A stretch of 64,000 nt of DNA from Lates calcarifer (Eukaryota > Chordata > Actinopteri > Centropomidae), in the NCBI RefSeq assembly GCF_001640805.2, contig NC_066848.1:6136575-6200574 (forward strand), in the 5' to 3' direction. Shown here piece after piece: positions 14,701 to 29,700 of this stretch. The position numbers were made by a program, and so were the translations under genes. The notes below the pieces were generated by a model, which was not told the DNA's origin, ran no database searches, and was given only the letters and a program-made list of their open reading frames with translations. Numbering within the stretch: position 1 is the stretch's first letter; the number at the start of each line of letters is the position of its first letter.

Positions 14701-17700
14701 ATCACACAGAAAATGAAAAACCTATAAGAATTGATTCCCTGACGAAACTAGATCTGGCTGATGTGCTATGTATGGAATATATGTCTGCTGGAGAGAGTAG
14801 TACTTACCTTCTCCCCATCGATTCCCTTTTGCCCTTCTGATCCAAGTTCCCCCTGCAATGACAAGATTGAAAGTTAAAAGGCAAAGAGAGGACCCTTGAA
14901 AAGTTCATACTTTAATCTTTTTTTCCACTCTCACACCCAGTAGGTTTAAACAATTTGTCAAAGTTCTTTAATTCCTCCTTCCTGTTAAGCATTATTGGAA
15001 TCACACAGGCCATCTCTAAATACTAAAGTAAGTTTTTGTTTGTTTGTTTTAGTGTTTCAAAAATGATTAGCTATTAATTACAAAAGATAAATATATTCAT
15101 CCACAAATATTTCTACTAAATGTCTGCATAACTCGTTCAACCATTTATCCTCAATAACATGCAAATTTAACCCTGAGAGACTCTACAGTCTAATCTCATC
15201 ACTGTACAGATGGACTGTGTGGCGCTGGTGTGATATTTCTATCATTTATTGTTCTTGAATTATTGTAGTTACATCAGTCTGACAACACTTACACAAATAC
15301 AGACACTTCACTTTACACAAGATACCACCGGGGCTACATTTTGTCTCAAAAACACGATCATGTCCAACAGTGGCAGTTTAAAAGAAATCTTCTCAATGCA
15401 ACTTTGTAGGTAAACTGTGCTTAAGGGAGATGAGAGTATTTAGAACTTTTTGTCCTGTCCTCATTGGTACACTAAAGTTAAATCCCAGACTCAGCTCACT
15501 CACAGCTCCTTCTCACTCAGCTAAGCAAAGAACCACACATTTACACCACTGTGACATGGATACAAAAACACACTTGGGAATCAGATACCAAATTCCCAGC
15601 AATATTGTTTGCTTTGCAAGCTCATGGCCTCAATTCAGCTGCAGCAAGTCTATAGCATGCATAAGATTATATGTAGTCAGGGAATAAACTGTTGGAGGTT
15701 TATTTCTACAAATATAACATCTTAAAGGCTTATTTCCTTAAATATCTTCCTGATCACTGAATCTTTTCAAGCTACCCAGCCCCTACTTTCCACACACACT
15801 GCCAGAAATGTGCAAGAGGTCTTGGAACTTGTTGGCTCTGTTATCAGAGTGTAACCTATACAGTTTCATGACCTCAGCTGGCGCGTAAAGCTCATGCAAA
15901 CTCCCATAGTACAGTGTCCAAGGTCAGTCATATCATTACTCTTACAATATCGACAGCTGCATGAAATTGTTGTTCTCACAATAAAGCTACTAAAAAAGCA
16001 TGAAAAAGTGGGGGTCTTAGTTGGTTCAAGGGCAGCATTAAGCCAGAAGTGCCTTGTGCCATCTCTACATAACATGTGACTGTACATAATCTATAAATGT
16101 AAAATAATAATAATAAAGTAACAAAACACATTGTGAAATATCTGTTGAACACAAAAAACTTTACTGACAAGGAGTTGAACTTGGTATAAAATACTACAAA
16201 ACATGGTGCTGCTGATTAGCATCATATCAATACTACAGCTACTGCTCTTGATGTAGACTTTTCTTGTGCACTGTTGTGTAACGAAAGAGCTTTAGCAGGC
16301 TCCTGAACCTCATCTCAGAAAGCACAAGTGGAGGGAGCTGTGCCATTAAGTGTTATTCCATATTCTATGTATCAAGGTTCATGAGCAAATGTGTCACCCC
16401 ACGGTGAGCTTAACATCTTCAGTGGATATAGGTTCAGGATTAAGCCGTCCAGGAATGATCCCATTTACTGCTAATGCATAGACTGTTTCTACAACAATCT
16501 ACAGTAAAATTGATCACTTTAATGCAATGAAATTTCCTAGTGGTTATTAATTTTTTTCTTGCTATGTATTTTCTTCTTTTTCTGAGAGTAGACTCACAAT
16601 CCTACAGCCTGTCCTTCCAATACATGAAAACACTACAGGACATTCTCAATTTAAGACATGGAAACAATACCCACATACTAGCATAATAGTGAGTGGTGGA
16701 TCCTTGTGACTGGACCTGCACTCCCTCACTAAAGAAGATTTACACAGGCATCCAAGATGCCACACATGACTGCCACCAGTCTTACTGATGACCACATCAT
16801 TGAATACAATAAAAAAGCAACAAAATAGTAATTCCAGTAAAATGTTATTTTATTGAGAGCATGTGAAATCGGGCAATTTTCTCAGCTCTTCAGGGATGTA
16901 ACAGCAACAGCGAATTACAAAACAAGCACTTAGCCAGTCTGAAAGCTTCAAATCAAGGTATATGCATTTTCTCCCAATTTAAATGTCCAACTCCACGGCA
17001 ATGTCTGTCACTCGTGACCTACACTGTCAGCTTGGGAAGGGCGCAAACAGTTACATGTTACCTCAAATATGCATAAAGTTATGCAAGTCACTTGTTCTTC
17101 ACCCGCTGGCAAAGAGCTTCACTAAGAAGGCAGAACTGAGACACTTAGGTTTACACTTTGATCCCAACCCCCTCTACACAGACAGCCAGACCATCCAGGA
17201 GAAGTTGCTATCGCAGTGAGAAGGACATGATCCCTTTCTGGCTTCCCACCTAGGAGGACTGCCAACTGTGCCCAATGGGGTGCTTGGCTAAGCCAGAGGC
17301 ACCGTTGCTTAGGAATAAACTTGGGTCTCTGCAGTGGTACCACCCTCCGTTACACTAACTGGACACTCACTTGTTGGCTTAAATAGATTTTGAGATTGCT
17401 TTGTCTGTGATGCTTTGAGGGGGTCAACACAAAGTAAGCCAGTGATTCAATCCAGTGATGTTAGAAAATCATCCCAGAGAGGGCAATGACAGATTCCATA
17501 AATCACCAAACAAAAAGAGCCATCTGTCATTCATTGGATCTGAAAATAAATAATGCAAACTGAAGTTCCCAACAAAGTCCATGTCAATCACAGCTTTAAG
17601 AGCAAAGCAATGCTCTTAAAGAAAATTTTAGGATTCTAACTAATTAGTGAGTAGCCTACCTTATGTCCTGGATTTCCAGAAGGCCCAGCCTCCCCTCTGT

Positions 17701-20700
17701 CCCCCTGCGACAGAGACAACACACACAACAGTTAGTGAAAGGTCTCTCGTTCACACATTAGTGAATAGCTCTATGAAGGCTTGTCATTTCAGCAGTGATC
17801 ATGCTCCTACAGCTGTTCCATAAGTTCTTGCTGACACAGTGGCTCAGCAGCTGCAGATCAGGATACTATTTCCCAACAACTGGAAGGCACAAATCTGAAC
17901 CTTGTTAAGGTTCATTGTATTGTTTTAATGATTGTATAATAAAAAAAAATAGGACAGGTCAAGGCAAGAAAGGAAGAAAGCTTGACTGTCTTGTAGGTAT
18001 AATTTTACAGGGCACAATAGGAGAGAAAAGGAAAGGAAGATGGAGGTATATAGTAATTCAACAAATTAAGCTAACACAGAACTTGCTGCAAGCTAAGAAT
18101 CTAATTAAACATGATGCCCATTCATGGTCATGTCTTCATTTCAAGCCCTGTTTGTTAGAACTCAATAGGCTTGTTTAGGAAGAACAAGAAAATGTGGCCA
18201 AACCTAATAACTGAGATGCCATCTCTATACCATGGATTATGAACCCATTATTCTACCTATTATTCTAGACAACATACCCAGTCTACCTTTTATACAGACT
18301 TAGCATCTGATCCATAAAAATAGGGAAGTGAATAGCTGACTGGATATTAAGCATGTGGCATGATGTAATACATTCCATGGACTTAATATGGCAATTACAT
18401 CGCTGCATTTGTATGAGACCATACAATTCAGAGCTGCTGATGTCATTCATTAATAAAAGATAAACCTCCTATAAAATCTATATGGTTATGGACGTATATT
18501 TCACAGTCCTACCAATTCAGTCTTCTTTCATTCAAAATTTCTATTCAACCACTGACATAAACCCCTCTGTAGAAAAGCTAATAACATTTAAACACTGATG
18601 AATACAATAGGACAAAAGGAAGGTTTTAAAATTCACTGTCAGCACAATAATTAACCATGTTAAATTATTGACTTTGGAGGTACAGTGGATATAAATTGAA
18701 TTAGAGGATACTAATTGAAAGCACAAGCCATAAGGGCAGCAGAGTTGTAAATGGTGCAAAAATAAATTAAGGGTATTGTAAAAGGGGAAGAAGTTTTAAT
18801 TTCACCATTATGCTTGTGTTTTTTTCTTTTGCATGTACATGCAGGAGCTGTAAATCTAGTAACACCAGGGTTTATGTGGAAAGCCATAGAAAATGGATTT
18901 CCTTTCAAGTAAGCTGCATTCTTATAACCCACTACTTATCTGTTTAATTTCCTGAGGGATTCTGGATTAATCATAGCAGTTTAATCCCTTTGCACTGCAT
19001 TAGAATCCTCCATCATACTCTCACTGTAATGCGGGATATTACTTTCTACTGGAGTAACACAGCCAAAGTAATCCCCACACACTTTCCCAAGAAGCGCTGT
19101 GCGTAGGTCACGATGATTGGCCTACAGTTCTCATTATGGGTCTTTTAAATGCTCTAAATTGCTCAATGTCTTTGACTAATCTCTACAAAGTCAAGTTAAA
19201 TTGTTAATAAGTATACTCTGACTATTTGTTTAATCTTATACAAAATCAGATTCTCATGGAGGTAACTGAAAGTCTTGTGTGCTTACCTTATTAACACTGT
19301 TCCCCCCTTTAATGGGTTGTAATGTAAATCTAAAAGAGTGTAACACTTCTTAACTGTCACTGTAACTCCCTTGGAAATTTAGGGATCAATATGAATTAAA
19401 TATGCTTTAACATAAGTGCACTGTTACCATAATATACCAGACAGATTAATGTGCAACAAGGTCAGAGTAAATAAAAGAAAAGAAATTACTACACATCATT
19501 GTGTCAAGCCATGATGTTTTCTGATATACTGCACAGATGGTGGTGGCATATGAACATCTGCAAATCCCGCAAGACTTCAAAACATTTTCACTTGATGATT
19601 AGTGACATTTTGTTGTTTTCAAGTATCTGCAGCTCTTACTCAAAATGATGATTCTGTTCCAGTTGTTTACTTCATTAAAATTTCAGCCAATGTTAGTAAA
19701 TGGTATACTGTATATACTGCTTGATATTTAGTTTTCAGCTCTGGCAGCATTATTAAATCAAATACACCTTATGCTCTTACCATGTTAAACCAACATGATT
19801 TATTTCTAGTTATTTATTGGGAAGATGTGTGTCCCTAAAGCTAAAGCATTGCAGTCTATCAAGTACAGCAAGTGTGTGGACATATTTGAACACTAAACTA
19901 AGTAAATTAAATGATCTCAAAGTACTACTGTCTAATTGCTGTAGTGGCACTCAAGCTGTTGTGCCTATAAAAGTATTGATTCACTCATCATTTAAACAAA
20001 TGTCCTCCCCATCCCCCGAAATGTAACTTAAGTCAAGATTTATCATTAGTATGTTTTTCCACACTGAAACATCTTAACCTTGCATGCTATGCCAAACTGT
20101 TTTTGTTCTCTGCATCCTCAACAATAATTCATCATCCTATGCGTGTATAAGGGGATGAAGGAGATGAGCAAGGGGATTAAGAGGAAAAGGAGGTTGAAAT
20201 GAAGATGACAAACCTCTTAAGACCCAAGGTGGAAGGGACACATGGGTTGAAATAAATAATTTACACCACTGTCTTTACAAAAAATTAAATGTAAAGAACA
20301 GAATACATAATTGCTCATAGTTACTTTAAAATGTAATCATTTCATTTAATCATTTCATTTCAGTGGAGAAAAAATAAGAAAACCCAATGACTTCAGATTC
20401 AGCAAATAACTCTGCTACAACCTCATTCAAAAGGTTTATATCAGTCATACCACATGACATCAGTGACTTAAATCTCCTAACATAAGAAGTGGGTGATATA
20501 AACAAAAATAATAATATAATGTTTGTGTGTGGGGTACGTATAAAGTGGGAGGGATGTTATCGTCTGATTGTGCCAGTTTACCACCATAGAAGGCCTAGTC
20601 TTGAGTGTGTAGTTCCTTATCATGTTTTTCCTTAACTTCATTGATTTAGTGTTCAAGCCTGTAATAGGATTTGTTATGAATTTTGTTGTTCAGTAAGTAA

Positions 20701-23700
20701 ACAAACGGTGCCAAGTATTGATTTGCTGAAATTAGATTTCAGGTGTTAACAGCATGAGCCACTGATTCAGAGCACAAGACATGGCCTGCAGAAATAACAG
20801 AAAAAATGGACTGGCCTGTGCACCCAACTAGTACGTTTAAATCATCCTTGAGTATTTTTAACATCTCAGTAATGTAGTACTAAGTACACTTTGAACATCC
20901 TTTTTTGTACACAGGTGATCTTTGCAGATGAAAGATACTGTACTGAGAGTGTCTTTGGATGTGTTAGACTTCAGGTCAGCACTTATTGGGGAGTTACATG
21001 GCTGTTTGCAAAAACTAAAGAGACTGAAAACATGTCACAGTGCCTACTATACATAATATCCTACTGTGAAATATGATGATGCATTCTTACTCACTGAATA
21101 TAGTCATACCAATTAGCAGCAAGTAATCAATCATCAGCACTACCAACACACTCAAAGTGCACATACATGGACATATTACAGCTTGAGAGCTGATCCCTGC
21201 AAGGCCAATTAAGAATCATTAGAAACCGATTATAACACATTTACAAATCTGATTAGTACAATCTGTTGGTATAAACACAGTTTTGAATATAATATCAAAA
21301 CTATCTAAATATCTATCTCTGACAGGTTTTAAAAATTTCATGGTGGTCAACTCATAACTGATAAAACAACAGAAAAGAAATAACTATAAAGCTATAAAGC
21401 TCCATGTGTTACAATATCTCCATCTATAGAATATATCTTTAGGAACAAAATGACTCAAGATGCACAGAACAGCAACCTAAAATGTCAAGCCAATCTTGAA
21501 TCTCCAGACCAGTGGTATCTCATAGGTGCTGTTTATAGGATTAAAAGGATTAAACACAATGCCATTTTAACAGTAAGCACATTTAACAATGTAGAAAGTT
21601 ATAGATAGACACCCTCTATAATAGATAGATGTAGTTTTGTGCCTTTCAGGAATGAGTGGTTTTCCAGAAACAAAAGTCTAACAGTCATCCTGCATATCTT
21701 AATCCCACAGTCACATCCTGGTAATTAGGACACTGACCCCAAAAGCCATCTGGCCTTATCAAGCATACAGTACCACCACCTGTTCATCCCTATGAATTCC
21801 ATTCATAGTCAAACATATTCTCCCTTGGTTCTGTTTTTAACCTTGTACAGACATCTAAAAGAGGGTTTTGTACTCAAAATGATGTGACCTGTCTAGGGAA
21901 AAATAACACCTTTACGTCTGGGTATTTGGTTGTTCCTTTATGTTTTTGTTGTCCGACACAACACCCACAATTTTCAGTGACTGGGCATTTATCATTTACA
22001 ATTATACCTGTCTATTGAGCTGTCATGTAGTAAAGATCCTGCTCTTTTTGAACTGCCTATTTTTTCAGTGATTGGGCAAATGTATGCTTTCTCAGTTCAC
22101 AAACCTAGGGTGATATGAGAGAACATTCACCTTGTGAAGGTAATTGTATGGTAGCATCTCTGAAGGACCTTGACGGCAGAACATGAAACTTTATCGGACA
22201 CTGCAGCGCACACATTTGCTTGCAGAGAGAGATATGTATTTCTCTTCTTCTGACAATGAATTTCTGACAAAGTATAAATTTGTCCCACAGAGACTTGCTC
22301 TCTTTCTTGACATTTAGACCTTTATTTGAAAACTAGTCATGCTGGCCACAGAGAAAACCTACTGCAGTAGACAAAAGGGTGATTATTTACACCAGGGGAC
22401 AGAGTATGGTGGCCCAATGATAGTACTCTTCATTATTATAAACATAAATATAAACTTACTTAATAATAAAGTCTGATTCTGATTAAATGAATTTTCTGTA
22501 TTATGTATGACTTTGTGAATTATGAATGTTGAACGCAATTCTGCCCACCAAATTAATCTAGACTGCAGTGAAAATACTGGATCTCTACCATTCACTTAAT
22601 ACCTGCATGCTTCCTTTAAATAAACACTAAGTATGAATGTGTGCATATATCAACTTAGTAAAAAATGTTGTCTTTACCTTGTCTCCTTTATCCCCTTTTT
22701 GTCCTGGCAGTCCAACTACCCCTGGAAGACCAGCATCTCCCTGTACAAATAAATGTATAGAATTAAAATATTTCAGACGCATTAATATTATCTCATAAAT
22801 CCTTTCTCATACTTAATAAAGTATAACGAAAAAATATTCTTAATTCTTATAACCACAAAATAATGTACATTTACCTGAGAAATTAGGCTTTTACAGAGTC
22901 AAAGTATTGCTTTAAAATGTATATTTTTTATTATTTGTGCCTAAAAAACTCAAATATACTTTTACTTATAGAAATGAAATGTCTGTTTGTTTTTTAATCC
23001 AAGGAGCCAAAATGTTGATTTGACTGTTAGTCCATGAAAAGTTGATTCTATTTGTAAGTAACAGGCAAAATATAAAAATCATAAAAGGGTTAGTGTGGAA
23101 TTGGACAACACCTTCGAGCTGCACCATCTGCTCCCTTCAAAGAGGGCTTAAGGCTTGCAGGTCTCAATTTGCATTTTAGTCTAACATTATTTTTTTAAGT
23201 TTAAAGAATCCTTTTGCATTTTCTCAAATTTATAGCAGGATGCAATTTTACCATACTCAAACAATTTAGAAGAATTATATCTGTGTTTACCTTCCAAGCA
23301 AAATATTTTTGGTATAAATGTTCTTTAACTGGCTGTTCAGAGCCCATAAAGGATCAAGTACATGCTGTGTAAATCAGTGTTATTTCAGTTACAATGGACA
23401 TTAGACTTACTCAATTAGAGACCTTTGTTGGGTGGAATTGATTGTACCTTTTCAGCTGGACAGTGACATCTGTCAGTTGACTGTGAGACTGGCTGAGACA
23501 GCATCTGGGGGAGCTGCTCTGTAACCAGGGGAGGGGAAGTCCCATTAAATGTCTTCTTGGCTTCACACTGGATCAATACAGAAATTTAACCATTTAGACA
23601 CCTTCCCTGGTTCAAAATCTACTGTAATGCAACACAGTTGACCTAATATAACCTGGGTTTTAGGCAGTATACATTGACAGTACATCATGCTGCAAATAAC

Positions 23701-26700
23701 CAAAAATAAAATGAAGACTGTGCAGTGAATCTTAGAAAGTACTGAGCAGCCAAACAGTAATAAGTTCCTCTCAAGGTTGTGACTATTCCCTGGGAGTAAC
23801 TTTATACTAACCTAACAGCATGCTTATGAAGACATGTCATGGTAAGGGGTCAAAGGTCATCTCTCCATTTGGAATTGGTGTTCCATTAGCCTTTATTGAT
23901 TATATGGAGGAGGATCTCTGTTATTAAGTTTCTATCTGGGGACACATGCCCTCATGGATGAGACAAAAACCTTGATATTGTCTGATCACACTGTAAAGCA
24001 AAGTGTGTTACTGCACACTCAGGTATTTGGTGAAGATACCTAACTTCATTAGTTATTTAATGCATTATGAATGACAAAGGACAGAAACATCAGAAAATTC
24101 TTACTACTCATTACTTATAGTTATTTTATTAACAATAAGCAGTATGTGTGCAGTGAGATAGTGAGATATTTAATTCTCACCTCACATTCTTACCTTTGGT
24201 TCCAGTAGCTCACAGCAATTTTCCATCTCAGCCATATAAGGGTCACAGTAGATTAGAATTTGTCTCAGTTCAATCTGTGGAAAATAGCTCTCATTAGGGG
24301 ACCATTCCAGCATCTTTCAATAGTTTCATCATAACATTATGCTGCTCCTTTAACTAACAAAGGTCTGCTCTTAACTGGTTAACACAGGACAATTTGTGCA
24401 GTTGCCAGCTGGTGTGAAGTTGTCCTAACAATATCAACAGTTCAAAAACATCACACCTAAACCAAAAACATTGATTTAAAAAGACTTCAACTTCTGCATG
24501 AGTTGCTGCTGCATCAGACAAGAACTTGAACCCTATCATTTTTTTCTACAAAATTAGCGATGGACATACATCTACAGGCCGTCCGTCTTCCACTCGTGTA
24601 GTGATGAGAGTGCGCCCACTGGGGTCAAAGCTGTCCTTCTCATCAGTCAGTCTCCTTTCTATTAGCTTGCAGTCCATGTAAATGGAGACTATGTTACTCT
24701 GTACAGAAATGCTCAGCTTGTGCCACTGGCGATCAAAAAGGGCATGTAGGTCACGGCTCTTGAATGTGTAGCGGAGAGTGTTCTTTAGCAGGCCCTGGGA
24801 AGAAAACTCCACCACCCTCTTGCCACCATCAACGACAACAGATACCTGTGGAGCAAAGATGTGTTTAAAAACATCGCAAACAAACATCCATTCCATCATA
24901 TTCTAGCATATTTATGGATGCTGAAACTGTTATGACATTAAAACACACAGTAGGGCCCACCTGACTGCCCCCTGACTGGTCGAATATCTGCCACAGATAC
25001 CAGCGGTCTTTTTTTGTTGTTCTTCTTACCCGGAAGATGGTGACAAGGGAGTATTCACTTGAAATCCCATTTGGAAATATTAATCTAAACAAACACAATA
25101 TAACACAGTCAGATTTTCAGAAGACATAAATATTTAATCTATAATTCTAATATCATAAAAAATGAATGATAACAGTGTCAAGTGTCATTTCTCAATATTG
25201 AATGAAAACTCTTTTAAAGCATTCTTTTAAAGCAGCTGAACAATGAACCACCCAATCAACTTCAATGATCAATAAAACATTTCAATATCCTCCTGCTGCA
25301 GCAACATTCACATAAATAAACCTGACAAACTTGATTCCATTTAGCGTGATGAATTTTATACTGGCTTCCCTGTCATTCAGATAATGAAAACCTATAGAAA
25401 TTGATCCAAAGTCACAGAAGCCAATCTTTTACCTCACTAGAATACCATGTGCTACAGTTAAAGGGTTATAGATGCCTAGCACAATGCATGCATTATGTGT
25501 ATGACCTCAGCTGCTCTGTAAAGTCAAATAACAATTCTGTGTTCACATCTGAACATGTATTTCCACAGAAGCAAAATATGAGGAGAAAATGGGGAATATA
25601 TATATGAAAAATAACATCATATTTCAAATCCCACCCACTCTCAAATGAATTACAGCTTATTCACTAACTCATCTCTCAGCCCACACCTGCACTCCCTTCC
25701 TAATTTTATACCTTGTGTTAAAAAAACAACAAAACATTATACCCTTCAAAGTGCTCTAACCCTAGCCCTTACTCCAGACTCAGATTAACAGTCAAAAGTG
25801 GAAGAGCATAAACATAATAAATCAAGATCAGCAAAAATAATAATAATGCAACGATAAGGTCATTGAGAAGGCAGAGCACAGCCTGGGGGAGGGAGGGAGA
25901 GAGTTTCTTGAGACAGGTTGGAAATTAGTTTTCATTCCAATATATCATCTCCTATTCTCTCAGAGCTTCATACCCTCTTCTATTGTGTCCCTCGAATTCT
26001 TTGAGATTTCAGTGTAAATTGTACATGACTAAAATGATAAATACACCAAGTTAGAGCTCCCGAAAAATCAAATGCTTCTGTGAGAAGCAGGGGACTGGGA
26101 AGGTTATTTGTTGCCCAAGGCCTAAAGTACTATTTCAGCTGCAATTCAATATGAAAAGTGGCATGGCAATTTATAAAAATGAGGATTTATAAAATAAATT
26201 CAACATAGACTATTTCCATGCTACACGTACAGTAGCTATCTGTACCTCATGTATTACACATTATTATAAGAGGCAGTGAATAACATTATACTGCAACTTA
26301 TGGAACATAATAAATTTAAGAAAGTTTACTATAACTGACATACTCTGCAGAATACACTGCAGGGCTATTTTCTTTTAGAGCTTTGAAGTTCATACTCTTC
26401 TTTACAAAGTCCCTAACTACATCTGCTCTTATTTCAAAACACGGTCTGTCAGCACACTTGATCTCAGAGGGCCCACAGGGTTAAAGTTGTTGACCTCGTG
26501 TTGACTGCCATCTGTGGCTAAATGGTTAAACCTGGAGCTCTCAATATTGTTTTTCTAAATCTTTGGAAAATAGTGCATGTTTAGTAAGTGATAATGAGTG
26601 GATGAAAAACATTTGCATTCAGTTTCCCTGCTCCCATGTCACAATGCCAAACCAGAATTTACGATATACAGTAAACAATTCTGCCAACCCTGTCTCTTCC

Positions 26701-29700
26701 AAGTTTCATTTATATAGAACTAATTTGCATTGGCAAATATGTTTTGGAAGAAACATAAATGCCTCCTGGATAAGATTCAATGACAATGTCCTGTTCCAAT
26801 GAAAGTTGTGTGCCATTCGTACACTACAGGATTGGATTCTATAATGTGAAGTAGCAGAGCTTGGTTCCAAGCAAATTTACTGAAACAGTAACAGTTGCCT
26901 TTTAGCCAACAGTTACTTGTGCATTATGTACTGTGTATTGTAAAATAGTGAACATCTAAAACAATAATCAGGAAAAGCACAAAAGATCACAGACCCACAC
27001 CACGGCTGCCACAAGAGTTATTATCAGAAGTAATTCCATTCTCAAAGAGAACGACCAATTGCTTTCTGGAAACCATCACCAGTCTTGGAACATGTCTTTG
27101 ACCATGCATATTTGCCTGGCTGAAACTACCCTTTGTATAATCAGAGACAATGGTTTGACAGAATGTCACAGCAACACTACCGGTCTGGTAGAGAATCTCC
27201 CGGAAACGGCTTTAGTGTCCTGGCTTGTAAGAAATCCTATCCAGGAGGATTCTTTTAAATGAGTCAGAGGAATCAGATTGCTATAGCTGAAACAATCAAA
27301 CCTCAAACATTGGCCTAGTTGGCTCATATCCCTATCACTGACACTTAATCCTCCAACAGATCAAAGTGGGCTCAACCATGTCAGTTTCAATGCTAAGTGC
27401 ATCATTCATGCAAGCAAGATCTATAACTTCCTCTCAGCATGAGTCCTCTTTCCTGTTTAAATGTGGAAAAGCTCTGCTTGCCAGCATGATAGAGGACTGC
27501 CACTGATCAAGCCAAATCAAATGCATGCCTGTGATCTGGAGGAAAGATATTTTACCAGTGAAGAGACTTTATGTAAATGAGAGTGGATGTGTCTAGTGAT
27601 GTGATGTGTAAGACTGCTATCCTATAATCATATCCTTCTAGTGTAAATAAGTGTTCTTCTACACACATACCTAATGGAGAGGTAACACTGCAATAGCATT
27701 TAAAATGCGTGATCTGCAATGACTACATGCCATGACTATATGCTGCAAAATTAATTTAGAGTAATCTGTCACCTCTGATCAACATAGAATTGTTTTAACA
27801 AAATGTGCATTTGTTCATATGCACAACGTCACTGTCAAAAAAAATATTGCTGTGACTTTGGAAAAAACAATCCTTGGATGTGGATTTGGCACTTTACTCT
27901 GTTATAACACCACATAGATTAACACATATGGTTATGGTTATATATATGCTCCTAGACAGAAAACACAGGAAAGCCCTCATATATGTATTTTCCAGAAATA
28001 ATTTAGATATTTACTGTATTACAAAAGAGTAAGTCAGCTGCACAGCATTGTTTGCAGTAGGACCGCATGATTAATTAGCTGACATGACAGTCACAAACCA
28101 CTGAACCCACAGATTAATAACCAAACACAAACCCTGGTGATTTGATACACTGTATCTTGGTCTGCATGGCTCCTTTGAATCTACAACTCAAATAAACTGC
28201 ATCTTCAGCATCTACACATGATGTGAAAATAGCTTCTTGTACCCCATTCAACATTTTACTTACTACTAGTTGTTTTGATGATAGCATTCCAATCACACAA
28301 ACCACGCAAAATTATAAGACATTACTGCTGCAAATATTACTCCCATTCCCATTTCAAAAATAATTACAAATTATTAATAGGTTGTGTAATTTTGTTCCAT
28401 ACTTTCAATGTGATTTGATTTGTCTTGATCTTTAACATTAGAAAAGACAAAACAGGCCTGAGAATTTTCAAGGTACAGCCAACAAAAGGTGCAGATAAAT
28501 CTGAATATGAGACAGTGGTTAACACAAGATGTAAAGGGGCTTGGGTGAACACAGATATTTCTAAAGACAGAAAGCAACTGCAACACTGTGCTTTAATACT
28601 GTATGGAAGCACGTTGTGAATACAAGTTGCATTTTATAGGGCAATTTGTCACCTCACACAAATGTTCCATGAGTGTGTCAGCTCTGATCTATGCACTATA
28701 ATGTGCATTGTGGCGAAGAGTTGGCAGAACATTAGCCAGATCTAGAGAGTCGAGCATCTATCGCTGCATATCCTGCAAGTAAAGTGAGCAATGTTTTACT
28801 GGCTGTGGCAGGGGCAGAGGGGCCTCCTGCTTCGTGCAATTGCCCTCGCTTTCCTTCCTCAGCTGACATGCAGTATCACCTGTCAAAGTACTTAGATAAT
28901 TGGATATGAGAGGGATCGCAGTCTCGCCACTATAACCAATGACACTGTCAGCAGTGTCATTGAGAACTAGCATCTTCTTGCATTATGGGTCCAGACTGAG
29001 GGAAGGGCTGAAGTAAATGTATTTTCGGCTGGCTGACTGAACAGGGAAGGAGATCACAAATCACCTGGCTCAAAGATTCTTTCACCTAGCCAAAGGGAGA
29101 GTGGCAGTAAATGTTTACAGTTGCACGTCATGTAAAAATACTAAAAATATCCTCCCCTCCCTGAGGAATGACAAGGTGTTCTCTTTCACAGTTACAAGCT
29201 AAGGACACAAAACAATGAACATCTCAAAACACATTTTTTAAAATCCAAAACATCAAAGTAAAGCTAAGTTTGGCAGCCAATACAGTTTCATATGTTACAC
29301 TGGTCATTCATAACAGAACTGACAGAACTTAATGTAAAAGTGCAAAAGGCCTTCATAAATATTATACTGAATTCAAATGCCAACTATGGCATGTCAGCGT
29401 CAAGGTGAAGTCACACAGTAGTCCCATCAGTTAACCTGGGGAATAAAGGTCTTCAGTAAATAGGACCTTAGTGAGCCATTTATATAGTTATTTTAATATT
29501 CCTGTCTTATTATATGTGCTAAGACTTTTTTTCTTTCCTTTATGTCCCACTTCTTGCCCTTCGGAGATTTCTCAAATAAATGCAATATATATTAATTCTG
29601 TTCAAATTATTCCCTGTCTAACAGCGCACCTCACAGCTTGCCCTTATTAGCAGAGGCAAATGGAACTATTGCTCTGAGCAGGGTAAATCTGGATTGCCTC

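Larger units (their letters stand above)
5564..14807 (-). other. col19a1 intron, 9.2 kb, with simple repeats and a hairpin
   Basis: Longest col19a1 intron in the window. It contains a T15 run (7658-7672), a 25-bp perfect inverted repeat (8363-8416), an AAAG microsatellite (8721-8774) and a 9-bp tandem repeat (11421-11459). A 137-codon plus-strand open frame at 9282-9695 shows no recognisable domain. No collagen exon was found inside. Confidence 0.75.

Noticed and set aside
17826..17900. SINE-like head (ACACAGTGGCTCAGCAG) in a col19a1 intron
   Set aside because: Box A resemblance only; no convincing box B or tail, so not called as an element.
25021..25033. Internal GTAAGA after TTCCGG within col19a1 exon 4 as a splice donor (minus strand)
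   Set aside because: Using it would remove the conserved VRR..RWYLWQ segment; family conservation shows read-through.
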